DNA of 64,000 nucleotides from JADZAI01 sp046348585 (GCA_046348585.1 JAXMDZ010000002.1:383806-447805); one strand, 5' to 3'. Numbered from the stretch's first letter, positions 27,193-39,288 are shown. Numbers and translations are program-made. The notes: generated by a model not told the origin, from the letters alone.

Positions 27193-27217
27193 AAAAGCCC
27201 GCCCCGCGGGGCGGGCC
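27193..27217 (-). terminator. Rho-independent terminator after the DUF7064-like gene
   Basis: The perfect 20-base palindrome at 27197-27216 is followed on the minus strand by TTTTCC, 20 bases after the DUF7064-like stop codon. It is the best-formed intrinsic terminator in the window and ends the TonB receptor, MFS and DUF7064-like operon. Confidence 0.8.
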
Positions 27218-27236
27218 GCGCCGCAGGACGGCGGGC

Positions 27237-28277
27237 CTAGTAGCCCGCCGCCTTGCCATTGGGCTCTCCGTCGACGATCTGGTCGAGATACTCGCTGAGG
27301 CCGTAGCCGACGAGATCGCCGCAACGATATTCGGTCATGCCTTCGGTGATGCGGGTGTGAAGTTCGACGCCGTCGGGCCCTTTGCGGCGGTTGCGCAGCG
27401 GGATCAGCGAGAGCACCCGGCCGGTGACCCGGTAGTCCTTGCCCGCCGCCGTCTTCACGCGCGCCCGCAGGGCTGTCTGGTAGCCGTTCTCGTCCCAGTC
27501 GCTGTCGATCTCGCATTCGGTGATGAGATCGTAGATCCCGTCGCGGAAGACCATGCCGCCCTGCCGGACGCCGCCCGCGCCGTCGCCGATGACCGAGAGC
27601 ATCATCCCGAAGTCGCGGCCGAAATTCATCGGGCACCAGCGATACCATTCGATCGCCTGCCAGTGGCGCGGCCCCCAGGACTTGTCGCGCAGGCCGAAGC
27701 CCGCGATCACATGCCGTTCGCCGTCGACCGTCATCACGCCCGACGCCGCGCAATGCTGTTCGTAGTGCGCCTTGGCGAAGGATTTTTCCGGATCGACGGC
27801 GAGCGGCGTGCCGTCGGCGTTGACCGTTTCGCCGCCGAACATCGGCGACAGGCCCACATAGTCCAGCTCGATCGTGCAGGCGACGGAGGGATTGTCGCGA
27901 TAGGCCTTCTTCGGATCGGCCATCTCGTGCGGCCGGGCGAGCAGCAGCGCCTTACCCTCGTAGCTGACCTTGAGACGCTTGAACGGTTCGACGACGCTGA
28001 CCTTCAGCCCGCCGGCGTTCATCTCCGCATTGCCCTCGATCGCCGGCCGCCCGAAGGTGAAGGCGATGCGGCCATCCGGCAGATAGACGCAGACGCTGAC
28101 CTCGGCATAGCGCTCGTTCGGGCGATTGCCGATGCGGAACCAGCCGCCGATCATCTTCGCCGGATCGAAGACGTTAAAATACATGCTCTCGTTGTAGTTC
28201 TTCGCGTCTCCGGGCGGATGGGGATACTCGTCGGCCGGATCGAGCCGCACCTTCAGGCCGTTTGCCGTCTTCGCCAT
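27237..28277 (-). CDS. DUF7064-like (AttH/CrtC-fold-like) protein
   Basis: The 346-residue product has no signal peptide. It starts MAKTANGLKVRLDPADEYPH and contains NYNESMYFNVFD, GGWFRIGNRPNERYAEVSVCVYLPDGRIAF and a second-half GFGLRDKSWGPRHWQAIEWYRWCPMNFG. This DKSWGPR segment with an aromatic cluster is what I recall from the DUF7064/DUF7065 proteins, which have the lipocalin-like double beta-barrel of AttH and hydroxyneurosporene synthase. Members often occur near steroid or terpenoid catabolic genes; no reaction is established. The ATG at 28277 follows GAGGCGACG. It is 44 bases downstream of an MFS carrier in the same operon. Confidence 0.7.
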   Translation of the reverse strand: MAKTANGLKVRLDPADEYPHPPGDAKNYNESMYFNVFDPAKMIGGWFRIGNRPNERYAEVSVCVYLPDGRIAFTFGRPAIEGNAEMNAGGLKVSVVEPFKRLKVSYEGKALLLARPHEMADPKKAYRDNPSVACTIELDYVGLSPMFGGETVNADGTPLAVDPEKSFAKAHYEQHCAASGVMTVDGERHVIAGFGLRDKSWGPRHWQAIEWYRWCPMNFGRDFGMMLSVIGDGAGGVRQGGMVFRDGIYDLITECEIDSDWDENGYQTALRARVKTAAGKDYRVTGRVLSLIPLRNRRKGPDGVELHTRITEGMTEYRCGDLVGYGLSEYLDQIVDGEPNGKAAGY

Positions 28278-28320
28278 AATCGTCGCCTCTTGCGTTGCCT
28301 TGAATTGCGATGAGCTGCGA

Positions 28321-29748
28321 TCACGACCCCTCGTGCAGCCGCCGGACGGAGTCGGCGTGATGCGAGCGGGTGATCGGATAGAAGGAGAGGCAGAGCACGC
28401 CGAGGATCGAGAAGGCGAGCGTCGTGCCGATATAGACGAGCGCCAGCTCGCCGAGCACGCCGCCATCGACCTGGCCCGGAACCGCATTGGCGGGAAAGGC
28501 GACCGCCGTCAGCATGAGGCCCGACAGAAAGACGCCCATGCCCGAGACGGCCTTGTTCACCATCGTCGCGGCCGAGAACAGCAGACCTTCCGAGCGCTTG
28601 CCGGTCGACAGGCGAACCTGTTCGGTCACGTCGGCGACCATCGAGACCGCGAGAATGGAGGCCGAAATTGTGCACATGGTCGAGATCGCCATCTGAACCA
28701 TCAGGAGCGGCAGAAGCGCCGGATCGCCATTTGCAGGAAACAGCCCGGCCAGGCGCAGCGCAAGCGGCGTCGCGGAAGCGATCAGCGCGGCGAGAAAGAG
28801 TCCCATCGCCGCGCCCTTCTTGCCGAAGCGCGCGGAGAGCGGATGGACGAGGACGAAGGCCAGTACGATGCCCACGACCGCGCTGGAGGTGAGCTGCGCG
28901 ATCTGGTCGGCGGAGAGTTCCCAGTAGAAAGTCGCGAAGTAGATGCCGAGCGTCGAGGCGAGGCCCGACGACATGGCCGAGAACAGGCTGAAGAGGATGA
29001 TCGACAGATAGGTCGGGTGGACGAGGACGCCGATCATGTGCCGGGCGAGCCGGGCGAGGCTGTGGCGTTCCGCCGGCGCGAGCGGCGAGAGCGCGGCGAC
29101 GCGGGCCTGCGTGCCCAGGCTCGACAAGAGGATCGAGAGGAACATCACCAGCGCCGCGACGATCGCGTAGGCGGCGTAGCCGTCCGGGTTGAGCTGGCCG
29201 ACCGGATAGGCCGGGCTGGGGCGGAAGAAAACGCCGAAGGCGAGGATGGTCATGGCGAGACCGCCGACCACGCCGAAAAAATAGCGCCAGGCGACCAGCC
29301 GCGTGCGCTCGTCATAGTCGGACGAGAACTCGGCGAGCAGCGCGGTGGACGGTATCTCGTAGAGGCTGATCGAGACCCTCACCAGAATGGCGACGGCGAC
29401 GAGATAGCCGAACTGCCATTCCGCCTGCCAGGCGGGCGGCATCCAGAGGAATAAATACGAGATCGCGGCCGGAAGCGCCGCCGCATACATGAACGGATGG
29501 CGGCGGCCCCAGCGCGAACGGAAATCGTCGGAGATCTGGCCGAGGACAGGATCGATCACCGCGTCCACGACCATGGCGATCATGATCGCCGCGCCGACCC
29601 AGTCCGCGGGCAGCCCCGCGATCTGGTTGTAGAAGAGCATCAGCAGCGCGCTGAAACCCTGATCCTTCACCCCGAAGGCGATCGTCCCGGAGCCGTAGAG
29701 CAGCTTCGCCGAGAAAGGGAGCTTCTGCGGCCGGGCGGCGCGGTTCAT
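28321..29748 (-). CDS. MFS transporter, glycoside-pentoside-hexuronide (GPH) type
   Basis: This 475-residue protein has about twelve hydrophobic helices. The signature DAVIDPVLGQISDDFRSRWGRRHPFMYAAALP near residue 62 is the GPH-family (MelB-like) loop, and YEIPSTALLAEFSSDYDERTRLVAWRY is the second conserved segment. It would be a cation symporter in the inner membrane. In this neighbourhood (TonB receptor 13 bases upstream, DUF7064-like gene downstream) the substrate is more likely a lipophilic acid or its conjugate than a free sugar, but that is inference from context. Confidence 0.9.
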   Translation of the reverse strand: MNRAARPQKLPFSAKLLYGSGTIAFGVKDQGFSALLMLFYNQIAGLPADWVGAAIMIAMVVDAVIDPVLGQISDDFRSRWGRRHPFMYAAALPAAISYLFLWMPPAWQAEWQFGYLVAVAILVRVSISLYEIPSTALLAEFSSDYDERTRLVAWRYFFGVVGGLAMTILAFGVFFRPSPAYPVGQLNPDGYAAYAIVAALVMFLSILLSSLGTQARVAALSPLAPAERHSLARLARHMIGVLVHPTYLSIILFSLFSAMSSGLASTLGIYFATFYWELSADQIAQLTSSAVVGIVLAFVLVHPLSARFGKKGAAMGLFLAALIASATPLALRLAGLFPANGDPALLPLLMVQMAISTMCTISASILAVSMVADVTEQVRLSTGKRSEGLLFSAATMVNKAVSGMGVFLSGLMLTAVAFPANAVPGQVDGGVLGELALVYIGTTLAFSILGVLCLSFYPITRSHHADSVRRLHEGS

Positions 29749-29761
29749 GGGGTCCGCGCCT

Positions 29762-32317
<2,556 letters not shown>

Positions 32318-32456
32318 CTCATCCTCCCCGCCGGCGTTTTCGCCGGATGTTGCATTTCTCTCCCGCTTCGGTGCGATTGAACGTCCGAAGCCCGCGCGCC
32401 GCAGGCCCTCTAGGCGGGGCATGTCGGGCGATCGCAATGATGATATGTACAGATAT

Positions 32457-32476
32457 TATTCTATGACAATAGAAAT
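32457..32476. promoter_or_regulatory. operator candidate upstream of TonB receptor 1
   Basis: The sequence contains TTCTAT and ATAGAA arms separated by four bases (32459-32474), within TATTCTATGA followed by CAATAGAAAT. The first half is an exact match to one half of the palindrome at 26431-26450. It lies 140 bases upstream of the receptor start, in the 200-base gap after the AMP ligase gene. Confidence 0.55.
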
Positions 32477-32517
32477 CGGGGCGCGGCGGCGATGACGCAG
32501 CCCCCTGGCGGCGGACT

Positions 32518-34038
32518 TCAGTCGCCGCCGGCAGCGAGACGGCGCAGTTCCGTCTTCAGGATCTTGCCATAGGCGCTCTTGGGCAGTTCCTCGACGAAGC
32601 GATAGGTCCGCGGACGCTTGTAGCGCGCCAGGTGAGCGAGGATGTGGGCGTCGAGGTCCTGCGGGGCGGGCGGCGGTCCGGCGGCGGCGACGACGAAGGC
32701 GACCGGCGTCTCGCCCCACTCCGCGTCGGGCAGGCCGACCACGGCGCACTCGGCGACGCCTGCGTGGGTGAGGAGGACTTCCTCGATCTCGCGCGGATAG
32801 ATGTTCGAGCCGCCGGAGATGATCATGTCCTTCGAGCGGTCGACGAGGGTGAGGTAGCCCCTGGCGTTCATGCGTCCCAGGTCGCCGGTGTGGAGCCAGC
32901 CGTCGCGGATGGCCGACGCCGTCGCCTCGGGCCGGTTCCAGTAGCCGGCCATCAGCGTGTCGCTGCGGACGGCGACCTCGCCGACCTCGCCCTCCGCCGC
33001 ATCGCCGCCGTCCTCGCGCACGACGCGCACGGCGACGCCGCTGCGCGGGATGCCGACGCTCGCCAGCCGCTCCTCGTAGCCGGGGTCGGCCGGCGAACCC
33101 AGCAGGCGCGGCGGCAGGTGGGTGATGGTGTTGGGCGATTCGCCCTGGCCGTAGAGGTGCCAGAGCCGTCCGGGTCCGAAGCGGTCGATCGCGCGCTTCA
33201 AGTCCTCCACATACATCGGCGCGCCGCCGAAGAAGATGCGGTGGATGCCGGCGATCGCCGCGGCGTCCATCGCAGACGACTGCGTGAGCCGCCTCAGCAC
33301 CGTCGGGACGGCGAAGAAGGAGAGCCGGCCGAACGCCGACACCGCGCGGCGGATGAGATCGGGGTCGAGCGCGCCGGTCGGCAGGATGACGTTGTTGCGC
33401 GTGCGGGCGAGATAGGAGAGGCCGAGGAAGCCGCTGGCGTGCGACAGCGGCGCGAGATGCAGGATGTGGTCGTCCGTCACCGCGCCGCTGTCGGCGAGGA
33501 AGCTGACCATCATGGCGGTGAGCGAGCGGTGGGTGAGGATCGCGCCCTTGGGCTTGCCGGTCGTGCCGCTGGTGTAGAAAAGGAGCGCCGGGTCTGTGGC
33601 CGCGCGCTCGGCGATGTCGGCCTCGCCGTGGCCGTGCAGGGCGGCGTAGGCGGCGCTGTCGATGTCGATCACCGGGCAGGCGCTCACCAGCAGCGGCAGC
33701 AGGGGCGGCGCGAGGTCGCGCGTCGCGAAGCAGACGCGGGCGCCGCAGTCGGTGGCGGCGAAGGCGATCTCGGCCGGGTGCAGGCGGCAGTTCTGCGGCG
33801 CGGGCACGAGGCCCGCCATCCAGGCGCCGAGCAGGATTTCGTAATAGGCAGGGGCGTTCGACATCGCCAGCGCCACGCGGTCGCCGGGCTGAAGCCCCAT
33901 CGCCTTGAGGCCGGCGGCGAGGGTCGCGGCGCGCTCCATCAGCCCGCGATAGGTCCAGAGCGGGCGGTCGATCCAGGAGATCGCGGTGGCGTCCGGATCG
34001 GTGCGGGCGGCGGCAGCGAGGATGGCGACGATATTCAT
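32518..34038 (-). CDS. AMP-forming acyl-CoA synthetase
   Basis: The 506-residue enzyme activates a carboxylic acid to its CoA thioester through an acyl-AMP. Seen are LLFYTSGTTGKPKGAILTHRS for ATP binding, LYGQGESPNTITHLP in place of the usual YGxTE, GWLHTGDLGRMNARGYLTLVDRSKDMIISGG and the catalytic lysine in PKSAYGKILKTELR. It is intact, unlike the related synthetase at 12.5-14 kb. It lies 15 bases downstream of an MFS gene and probably activates the acid brought in by TonB receptor 2 and that carrier. Confidence 0.92.
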   Translation of the reverse strand: MNIVAILAAAARTDPDATAISWIDRPLWTYRGLMERAATLAAGLKAMGLQPGDRVALAMSNAPAYYEILLGAWMAGLVPAPQNCRLHPAEIAFAATDCGARVCFATRDLAPPLLPLLVSACPVIDIDSAAYAALHGHGEADIAERAATDPALLFYTSGTTGKPKGAILTHRSLTAMMVSFLADSGAVTDDHILHLAPLSHASGFLGLSYLARTRNNVILPTGALDPDLIRRAVSAFGRLSFFAVPTVLRRLTQSSAMDAAAIAGIHRIFFGGAPMYVEDLKRAIDRFGPGRLWHLYGQGESPNTITHLPPRLLGSPADPGYEERLASVGIPRSGVAVRVVREDGGDAAEGEVGEVAVRSDTLMAGYWNRPEATASAIRDGWLHTGDLGRMNARGYLTLVDRSKDMIISGGSNIYPREIEEVLLTHAGVAECAVVGLPDAEWGETPVAFVVAAAGPPPAPQDLDAHILAHLARYKRPRTYRFVEELPKSAYGKILKTELRRLAAGGD

Positions 34039-34053
34039 GGCGTTCGGACGGAA

Positions 34054-35310
34054 CTAGAGTTTGTGCGATCCCGGAAAGGCGGGCAAGGCGAGGAAGAGCG
34101 CCGCGCAGCCCCCGAGGATGGCCGCCGCGGCGGCCAGCATCGGCTGGTAGGAATGGGCGAGATCGACGGCGAGGCCGTAAACGACGGGCGAGACGGCGCC
34201 GCCGACCAGAACCGTGGCGTAGAGGATGCCGTAGATCCGGCCGTAGGCCTTCATGCCGTAATAGCGGGCCGTGAGGTAGCCGATGAGATCGAGCTCGGCC
34301 CCGACCGACAGGCCGTAGGCGATGGCCCCGAGCGCGGCGACCGGCGCGCCGAAGGCTGCCATCAGGCCGATCGAGGCCGCGCTGAGCGCCATCATCGCCG
34401 CCGCGACATAGGGCGCGAACAGATGGTCGATCAGGAACCCGGTGAGCAGCCGCGAGGCGACGAGCGCGACGCCGCCGAGACTGGCGATCATGCCGGCGGT
34501 CGCGGGCTCGACGCCGAGATCGGCGAGATAGGCGAGGAAGTGCAGATGCAGCCCGCCGGCCGCGAACGGAATGAGCGCGAAGGCGGCGGCCATGATCCAG
34601 AAGCCGCGCCCCGAGAGCGCCTCGGCGAAACTGACGCCGGGGGCTTCGCCGTCCGCCCGCGCCGCCTTGCCGCCGCGGCCCGAACCGAGGAGGAGGACGA
34701 CCGCCGGCATCGCCGCCGCGACGACGATGGCGAGGGCGACGAAGCCCTCGCGCCAGCCATGCGCGGCGGCGTAAGGAACGAGCAGCAGCGGCAGAACGAC
34801 GCCGGTGATCCCGTTGCCGATCATCGCAAGGCCGAGCGCAAGCCCGCGCGCGTGATGGAAGGCGCTGCTGAGCACGCGGGCATAGACCAGCGTCGCCGCA
34901 CCGCTGCCCGCCGCCGCCATGCCGGCGAAACCGAGATAATAGAACCAGAGCGATCCGCCGAGTCGGCTGAAGAGGAAGAGCGCCAACGCCAGCGCGGTCA
35001 GCGACGCCCCGACGATCACGCGCGACGGCACCCGGTCGGCAAGCCAGCCGAGCCAGGGCGCGACGAGCGCCAACGTCGCCACGAGCACGGTGGGGCCCAG
35101 CGAAATTTCCGCCCGCGACCAGCCGAACTCCGTCTGCATGGCCCGCATGAAGACGCCGATCGCGGGACCGGGCAGCGCGATGATCCCGACCCCGATGCCG
35201 ATCATCGCGGCGAGGAGGGCGGCCCAGCCGTCGCGGAACTCCGCAACGGCCGGATGCCGGGACGACGGCGCCTTCAAGGTGGCGGCACCTGGCGCCGTCG
35301 AACGGTCCAC
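34054..35310 (-). CDS. MFS transporter, monocarboxylate/OFA-like
   Basis: The 418-residue carrier has twelve hydrophobic stretches. Near the N-terminus TEFGWSRAEISLGPTVL followed by GWLADRVPSRVIVGASL matches the pattern of the MCT/OFA branch, where W-SR-AEIS is conserved after helix 1. It starts at a GTG (35310) 13 bases after the TonB receptor 2 stop, without an obvious ribosome site, so it probably depends on read-through from that gene. The likely cargo is a carboxylate that the downstream AMP ligase then activates. Confidence 0.88.
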   Translation of the reverse strand: MDRSTAPGAATLKAPSSRHPAVAEFRDGWAALLAAMIGIGVGIIALPGPAIGVFMRAMQTEFGWSRAEISLGPTVLVATLALVAPWLGWLADRVPSRVIVGASLTALALALFLFSRLGGSLWFYYLGFAGMAAAGSGAATLVYARVLSSAFHHARGLALGLAMIGNGITGVVLPLLLVPYAAAHGWREGFVALAIVVAAAMPAVVLLLGSGRGGKAARADGEAPGVSFAEALSGRGFWIMAAAFALIPFAAGGLHLHFLAYLADLGVEPATAGMIASLGGVALVASRLLTGFLIDHLFAPYVAAAMMALSAASIGLMAAFGAPVAALGAIAYGLSVGAELDLIGYLTARYYGMKAYGRIYGILYATVLVGGAVSPVVYGLAVDLAHSYQPMLAAAAAILGGCAALFLALPAFPGSHKL

Positions 35311-35323
35311 AACGATGGCCGGG

Positions 35324-37549
35324 CTAGTCGAGGTGCCAGTTGAGCGTGACGCCGAAGGTCTGCGGATCGCCGGACGTAGCGATGCCCGACGGACCGACGA
35401 TCACCACGTTGCGGAAATACTCCTTGTCGGTGAGGTTCTTGCCGAAGATGGAGATGTCCCAATTGCCTTCCGGCGGCGTGTAGGTGATGCGGCCGTTGAC
35501 GATGCCGTATCCAGGCTGGAAGGCGTTTTCGGCGCTGGTGTTGGCGGCGTCGAAATAGACCTTCGACTGGTAGGCGTATTCGCCGCGCAGGGTGATTTCT
35601 CCCGCGTCTTCGCCGAGCGGAATGCGCGCTTCCGCCGTGACGGAGGACTGGAAGTCGGGCGAGCGCAGCTGGCGCCGGCCGGAGAAGTCGGTAGCGCAGA
35701 CCGGCGGCGCGCCCGCGCAGTTGGTGAGATACTGCTCGAAGCGGGCGTGCTGGAAGGTCGCGTTCCAGTCGATGCGGAAGTATTCGCTGAGCACCGCCGA
35801 GATCGTGACGTCCAGACCCTTGGTGCGCGTCTTGCCCGCATTGTCGATGATGGTGGTGTTCGAGGTCGGGATGCGCAGGATCTGCTGATCCTCGATATGC
35901 GTGTCGAACAGGGCGACGTTCACGCGCAGCCGGTTGTCGAAGAACTGGGTCTTCGCGCCGATCTCGTACGACTTCACCTGTTCGGGGCGATAGACGTTCG
36001 AGGCGAGGGCGAGGTTGGCCGGGAGCGACTGGAAGCCGCCGCTCTTGAAGCCCTGACGATACGAGGCATAGACCATCACGTCCGGCGCGATCTCGTATTC
36101 GAGGATGGCGGCGGGATCGAAGCTGTCCCATTTCGGCGTCAGGTGGACCGAATAGAGCGGCGTCGGCCCCAGCGGATCGGTGCGCTGATCCGAGGTCTTC
36201 TCGTCCTGGCTGTAGCGCGCGCCCAGCGTCAGCTTGAGCCCGTCGACGATTTCGTAGCTCGCCTGGCCGAAGAAGGCGTAGCTGAAGGTGTCGATGTTGT
36301 TGGTGTAGGTGCCGAGCGAGTTCTGGGCGATCGGCACGGGATAGGTCGGGCCGGAATCGATGACGTCGATGCGCCGCGTCTCGTTATTGAAGAGGAAGAC
36401 GCCGACGATCCACTGGAAGCGCTCGCCGTCGCCCGACAGGCGCAATTCCTGGCTGTAGGTCTTGATCGCCTCGTTGCTGGCGAGCGAGTAGCTGTCGCCG
36501 TAAGAGCCGTCCTGATCCTGAAGCCGGTCGAACTCGCTGTTGCGATAGGCCGAGATCGAGGTGACCTTCGCGCCGCCCAGATCCCATTCGAGGCGCGCGG
36601 AGAGAGCGTGCGTGTCCTGACGCTCGTAGCCGTCCACGTTCAGATAGTGGCGGTAGAAGCTCTCGTCCGTCGGATAGGCGGCGATGGCCGCAGGCGTGAG
36701 CAGGCCCGCCTTGTTGGCCGTCGCCAGGAACATGTTGGTCATGCCGTTGTCCGACGTGAAGTAATCGCCGGTCAGCAGGAAGGTGACGGTGTCGTCCTGG
36801 TACATCAACTGCCCGCGGGCGGTGTAGTTGTCGATGAAGCCGGGATCGACGCCCATCGGGTTTTCGGAATAGGCGTCGCGCTGACGGTGCGCGGCGGAGA
36901 GGCGGTAGGACCACTTGCTGCCTTCGCTGAACGGCCCGGTCACCCCGCCCTTGACGGCGAAGAGGCCGTAATTGCCGACATCGGCCGATGCCCAGGCGTC
37001 GAACTCGTCGCTGGGCCGCTTGGTGATGATCGAGATCGCGCCGCCGGCGGCGTTGCGCCCGAACAGCGTGCCTTGCGGGCCTTTCAGAACCTCGACGCGC
37101 TCGACATCGAGCAGGTCGAACTGAAGGCCCGCATTGCCGGCGAGATAAACCTCGTCGACGAAATAGGCGACGCTGGGATCGGCGCCGGAGTCGATGACGT
37201 TCGTGCCGGAGCCGCGGATATAGGTGTAGCTGACGAAGCCGCTGCCGATATTCGAGATGTTCATGCCCGGCGTCAGACGCTGGACGGCGTCGATGGTCGC
37301 AATCCCCGAAGCCTCAAGCGTCTTGGCCGTCACGGCGGAGACCGACAGCGGCACCTTCTGAAGGTTCGCCGAGCGCTTCTGCGCCGTCACGACGATGGTT
37401 TCGGCCTCGGTGTCGGCCGGTTCGGCGGCGGGTTCGGCCGCCGCAGGTTCGGTTGCCGCGGGTTCCGCGGCGACGGCGGGACTTGCCGCCAGAAGGACGC
37501 TCGACAGGGCGATGGCACTGACGCTCGAAAGCCAATCACGCGAATCCAT
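35324..37549 (-). CDS. TonB-dependent outer-membrane receptor 2
   Basis: The 741-residue product uses the ATG at 37549 after GGGGGATG. The signal peptide ends near SPAVAA; an Ala/Glu/Pro linker similar to that of receptor 1 leads to the TonB box ETIVVTAQKRSANLQKVPLSVSAV, the plug (VERVEVLKGPQGTLFGRNAAGGAIS) and the barrel, which ends in LNWHLD. It heads an operon with an MFS carrier and an AMP ligase. A CGGAC-N4-GTCCG repeat lies 120 bases upstream, next to the TetR gene that converges on it, so substrate-induced release of that TetR is a reasonable model. Confidence 0.93.
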   Translation of the reverse strand: MDSRDWLSSVSAIALSSVLLAASPAVAAEPAATEPAAAEPAAEPADTEAETIVVTAQKRSANLQKVPLSVSAVTAKTLEASGIATIDAVQRLTPGMNISNIGSGFVSYTYIRGSGTNVIDSGADPSVAYFVDEVYLAGNAGLQFDLLDVERVEVLKGPQGTLFGRNAAGGAISIITKRPSDEFDAWASADVGNYGLFAVKGGVTGPFSEGSKWSYRLSAAHRQRDAYSENPMGVDPGFIDNYTARGQLMYQDDTVTFLLTGDYFTSDNGMTNMFLATANKAGLLTPAAIAAYPTDESFYRHYLNVDGYERQDTHALSARLEWDLGGAKVTSISAYRNSEFDRLQDQDGSYGDSYSLASNEAIKTYSQELRLSGDGERFQWIVGVFLFNNETRRIDVIDSGPTYPVPIAQNSLGTYTNNIDTFSYAFFGQASYEIVDGLKLTLGARYSQDEKTSDQRTDPLGPTPLYSVHLTPKWDSFDPAAILEYEIAPDVMVYASYRQGFKSGGFQSLPANLALASNVYRPEQVKSYEIGAKTQFFDNRLRVNVALFDTHIEDQQILRIPTSNTTIIDNAGKTRTKGLDVTISAVLSEYFRIDWNATFQHARFEQYLTNCAGAPPVCATDFSGRRQLRSPDFQSSVTAEARIPLGEDAGEITLRGEYAYQSKVYFDAANTSAENAFQPGYGIVNGRITYTPPEGNWDISIFGKNLTDKEYFRNVVIVGPSGIATSGDPQTFGVTLNWHLD

Positions 37550-37668
37550 GGACGCATCCCCCTGTGGTGTTGTTCGCTGGCGGCAGGTCGGCCTGACGCC
37601 ACGCCGCATGAACGCGGTTTTGTATCGTGCATGTTGAAAGGCGGCGGCGGACTCGCAAGCGACATCAT

Positions 37669-37682
37669 CGGACGCTCGTCCG
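37669..37682. promoter_or_regulatory. CGGAC-N4-GTCCG operator candidate upstream of TonB receptor 2
   Basis: CGGAC-GCTC-GTCCG has perfect 5-base arms with a 4-base spacer. It lies between the receptor 2 start (37549) and the end of the TetR gene (37745). The same arms occur in the longer repeat at 38601-38622, upstream of that TetR gene. Confidence 0.6.
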
Positions 37683-37744
37683 GCGGAACGCGCGTCGCAT
37701 CGCGGTTCGCGGCGCGCCGCGATCAGGCGATGACGACGATCGCG

Positions 37745-38458
37745 CTAGTTGGGAGAGCCCAGCGAAACGAGCTGCGGCGCGGCCTTGGCGGCCGTGCGGC
37801 GCGGCAGCGTTGCGGCAGCCGCCCGCTGGCCGGCGATCTGCTGAATGCCGCCGCAGCAGAACGCCACGATGTCGTCGGTGACTTCGTCGGCCGAGCGGTT
37901 CTCCTCGGCGCCGAGCATGGCGTCGTAGCGATGGTCGACGAGCTGCCAGGAATAGACCGCACCGATGACGAACGAGAACGCCCAGACCGTGTCCTGCCGC
38001 GACAGCGACGGGCAGCACCGCATGATCGCATCGATCCAGCGGATCATCGAACGGTCCGCGACCTCAAGCAGCTTTCCGCCCGTGGTGCTGCGCCAGTGCG
38101 GAATATGCGCGCGGAAAATGTGGATCTGGGCGACCTCGCGCTCGCAGTCGCTGAGCGCCCGCCGGACGACCGGATAGGCGACGGCGCGGATGACCGCTTC
38201 AAGCAGCGCCGGTCCGCCGCGATGGGCGGCCAGCGCCGCCGCCAGATGGGCGCTGCGATCCTCGTCGATGACGTTCCAGGCCTGTCGCAGGACGGCGAGG
38301 TAGAGTTCCGACTTCGACTTGAAATAGAAGTGGATGGTGCTCAAAGGCACGCCCGCGCTGCGCGCGATGTCGCGCAACGAGGCTCCTTCGTATCCGTCCT
38401 TCGAGAAGGCGAGTACGGCGCTTCCCAGGAGCGCATCTATGGTGTCTGACTTGGACAT
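37745..38458 (-). CDS. TetR-family transcriptional regulator
   Basis: The 237-residue product starts at the ATG at 38458 (GGGAAG upstream), directly before MSKSDTIDALLGSAVLAFSKDGYEGASLRDIARSAGVPLSTIHFYFKSK, a textbook TetR HTH. The frame is open for 100 codons upstream, but without coding character. A 22-base perfect inverted repeat at 38601-38622 sits between it and the divergent cupin gene, and related repeats sit before TonB receptor 2 and in the gap upstream of the HpaB-type gene. It may therefore link uptake and aromatic degradation. The CC pair in DDIVAFCCGG near the C-terminus is unusual. Confidence 0.88.
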   Translation of the reverse strand: MSKSDTIDALLGSAVLAFSKDGYEGASLRDIARSAGVPLSTIHFYFKSKSELYLAVLRQAWNVIDEDRSAHLAAALAAHRGGPALLEAVIRAVAYPVVRRALSDCEREVAQIHIFRAHIPHWRSTTGGKLLEVADRSMIRWIDAIMRCCPSLSRQDTVWAFSFVIGAVYSWQLVDHRYDAMLGAEENRSADEVTDDIVAFCCGGIQQIAGQRAAAATLPRRTAAKAAPQLVSLGSPN

Positions 38459-38762
38459 CGGACGCTTCCCGTTTTCAGCAAGCAGACCAGACCTGCGGGT
38501 CCGCGTCACGGCCCATTGCATTCCGCATTGCAGCATGGGGCGGGCCGTCCATGCCGCGGAATGCGAGGCGCAGAGCGGATTTCCGCGCGGCGCGCGCCAC
38601 ACGTCGGACGGTTGTCCGACGTTCTGTCTTGCCGCAGTGCAGAGCGGATGGCCCACACTCGCCCGGGGCCGGGGCGCGTCTGCGTGTCCCTCGCCTGCCC
38701 CATCAAGCTGTCCAACGACGCGGCCGCCGAGGCTCGCGCGCCCCCTTCCGGAGGAGATCTGC
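38459..38762. other. 304-base divergent intergenic region
   Basis: No convincing gene is seen here. It holds the promoters of the TetR gene (leftward) and the cupin gene (rightward), the perfect 22-base inverted repeat described separately, and a near-duplicated GCAGAGCGGAT (38570 and 38640 area). Open frames across it lack ribosome sites and recognisable sequence. Confidence 0.6.
38601..38622. promoter_or_regulatory. 22-base perfect inverted repeat, TetR operator candidate
   Basis: Arms ACGTCGGAC (38601-38609) and GTCCGACGT (38614-38622) are perfectly complementary around the spacer GGTT. It is centred between the divergent TetR (38458) and cupin (38763) genes and is the strongest operator candidate of its set. 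It shares the CGGAC-N4-GTCCG core with 37669-37682. Confidence 0.7.
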
Positions 38763-39287
38763 ATGAAGCGTTATGTCATGGCCAATCGCGCGGATGGCCT
38801 GGCCGATGTCGTGTTCGAGGACGATCTCGAACCGCACTTCGCCACCAACCGGTTCCGCGAATTGTGGCTGAACACCGAAACCCCGGCGGACCAGTCCGAC
38901 CCGCGCGATCCGGTCGCCGATCAGGCGATGATCCACGAGCCGCCGGACGGCGGCGCGGTGTTCCGTATGCTCGTGTTTCCGCCCAAGCACGAGGCCGTGA
39001 CGCCGACGCCCGAGCAGATGATCGAGATGCACAAGACGATTCACAGCGCCCATATCCCCAGCCTGGAGTATCTGCGCGCCGCAAAGCACGTGACGATGCA
39101 CCGGACCGACACGCTCAACTATTTCGTGCTGACCGAGGGCGAGCTGTGGTCGCTGTCGGAGGGCAAGGACGTGCTGCTGAAGGCGGGCGACGTCATGATC
39201 CAGCGCGGCTGCATGCACGGCTGGCGCAACGACAGCGACCGGCGCGCCGTGCTGGCCGCCGTGCTGATCGACGCCAAGGGGGACTAG
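38763..39287 (+). CDS. cupin-domain protein of a catabolic cluster
   Basis: The 174-residue product starts at the ATG at 38763 after GGAGGAGATCTGC. The C-terminal half is cupin-like: VTMHRTDTLNYFVLTEGELWSLSEGKDVLLKAGDVMIQRGCMHGWRN gives the two cupin motifs with metal-ligand His residues (MHRTDT, CMHGW), although the usual HxH is reduced. Similar proteins accompany aromatic-acid catabolic genes and may bind a ring-cleavage intermediate or act as an isomerase; none is proven. It is divergent from the TetR gene and converges on the FAH-family gene, with a hairpin between them. Confidence 0.8.
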   Translation: MKRYVMANRADGLADVVFEDDLEPHFATNRFRELWLNTETPADQSDPRDPVADQAMIHEPPDGGAVFRMLVFPPKHEAVTPTPEQMIEMHKTIHSAHIPSLEYLRAAKHVTMHRTDTLNYFVLTEGELWSLSEGKDVLLKAGDVMIQRGCMHGWRNDSDRRAVLAAVLIDAKGD

Positions 39288-39288
39288 C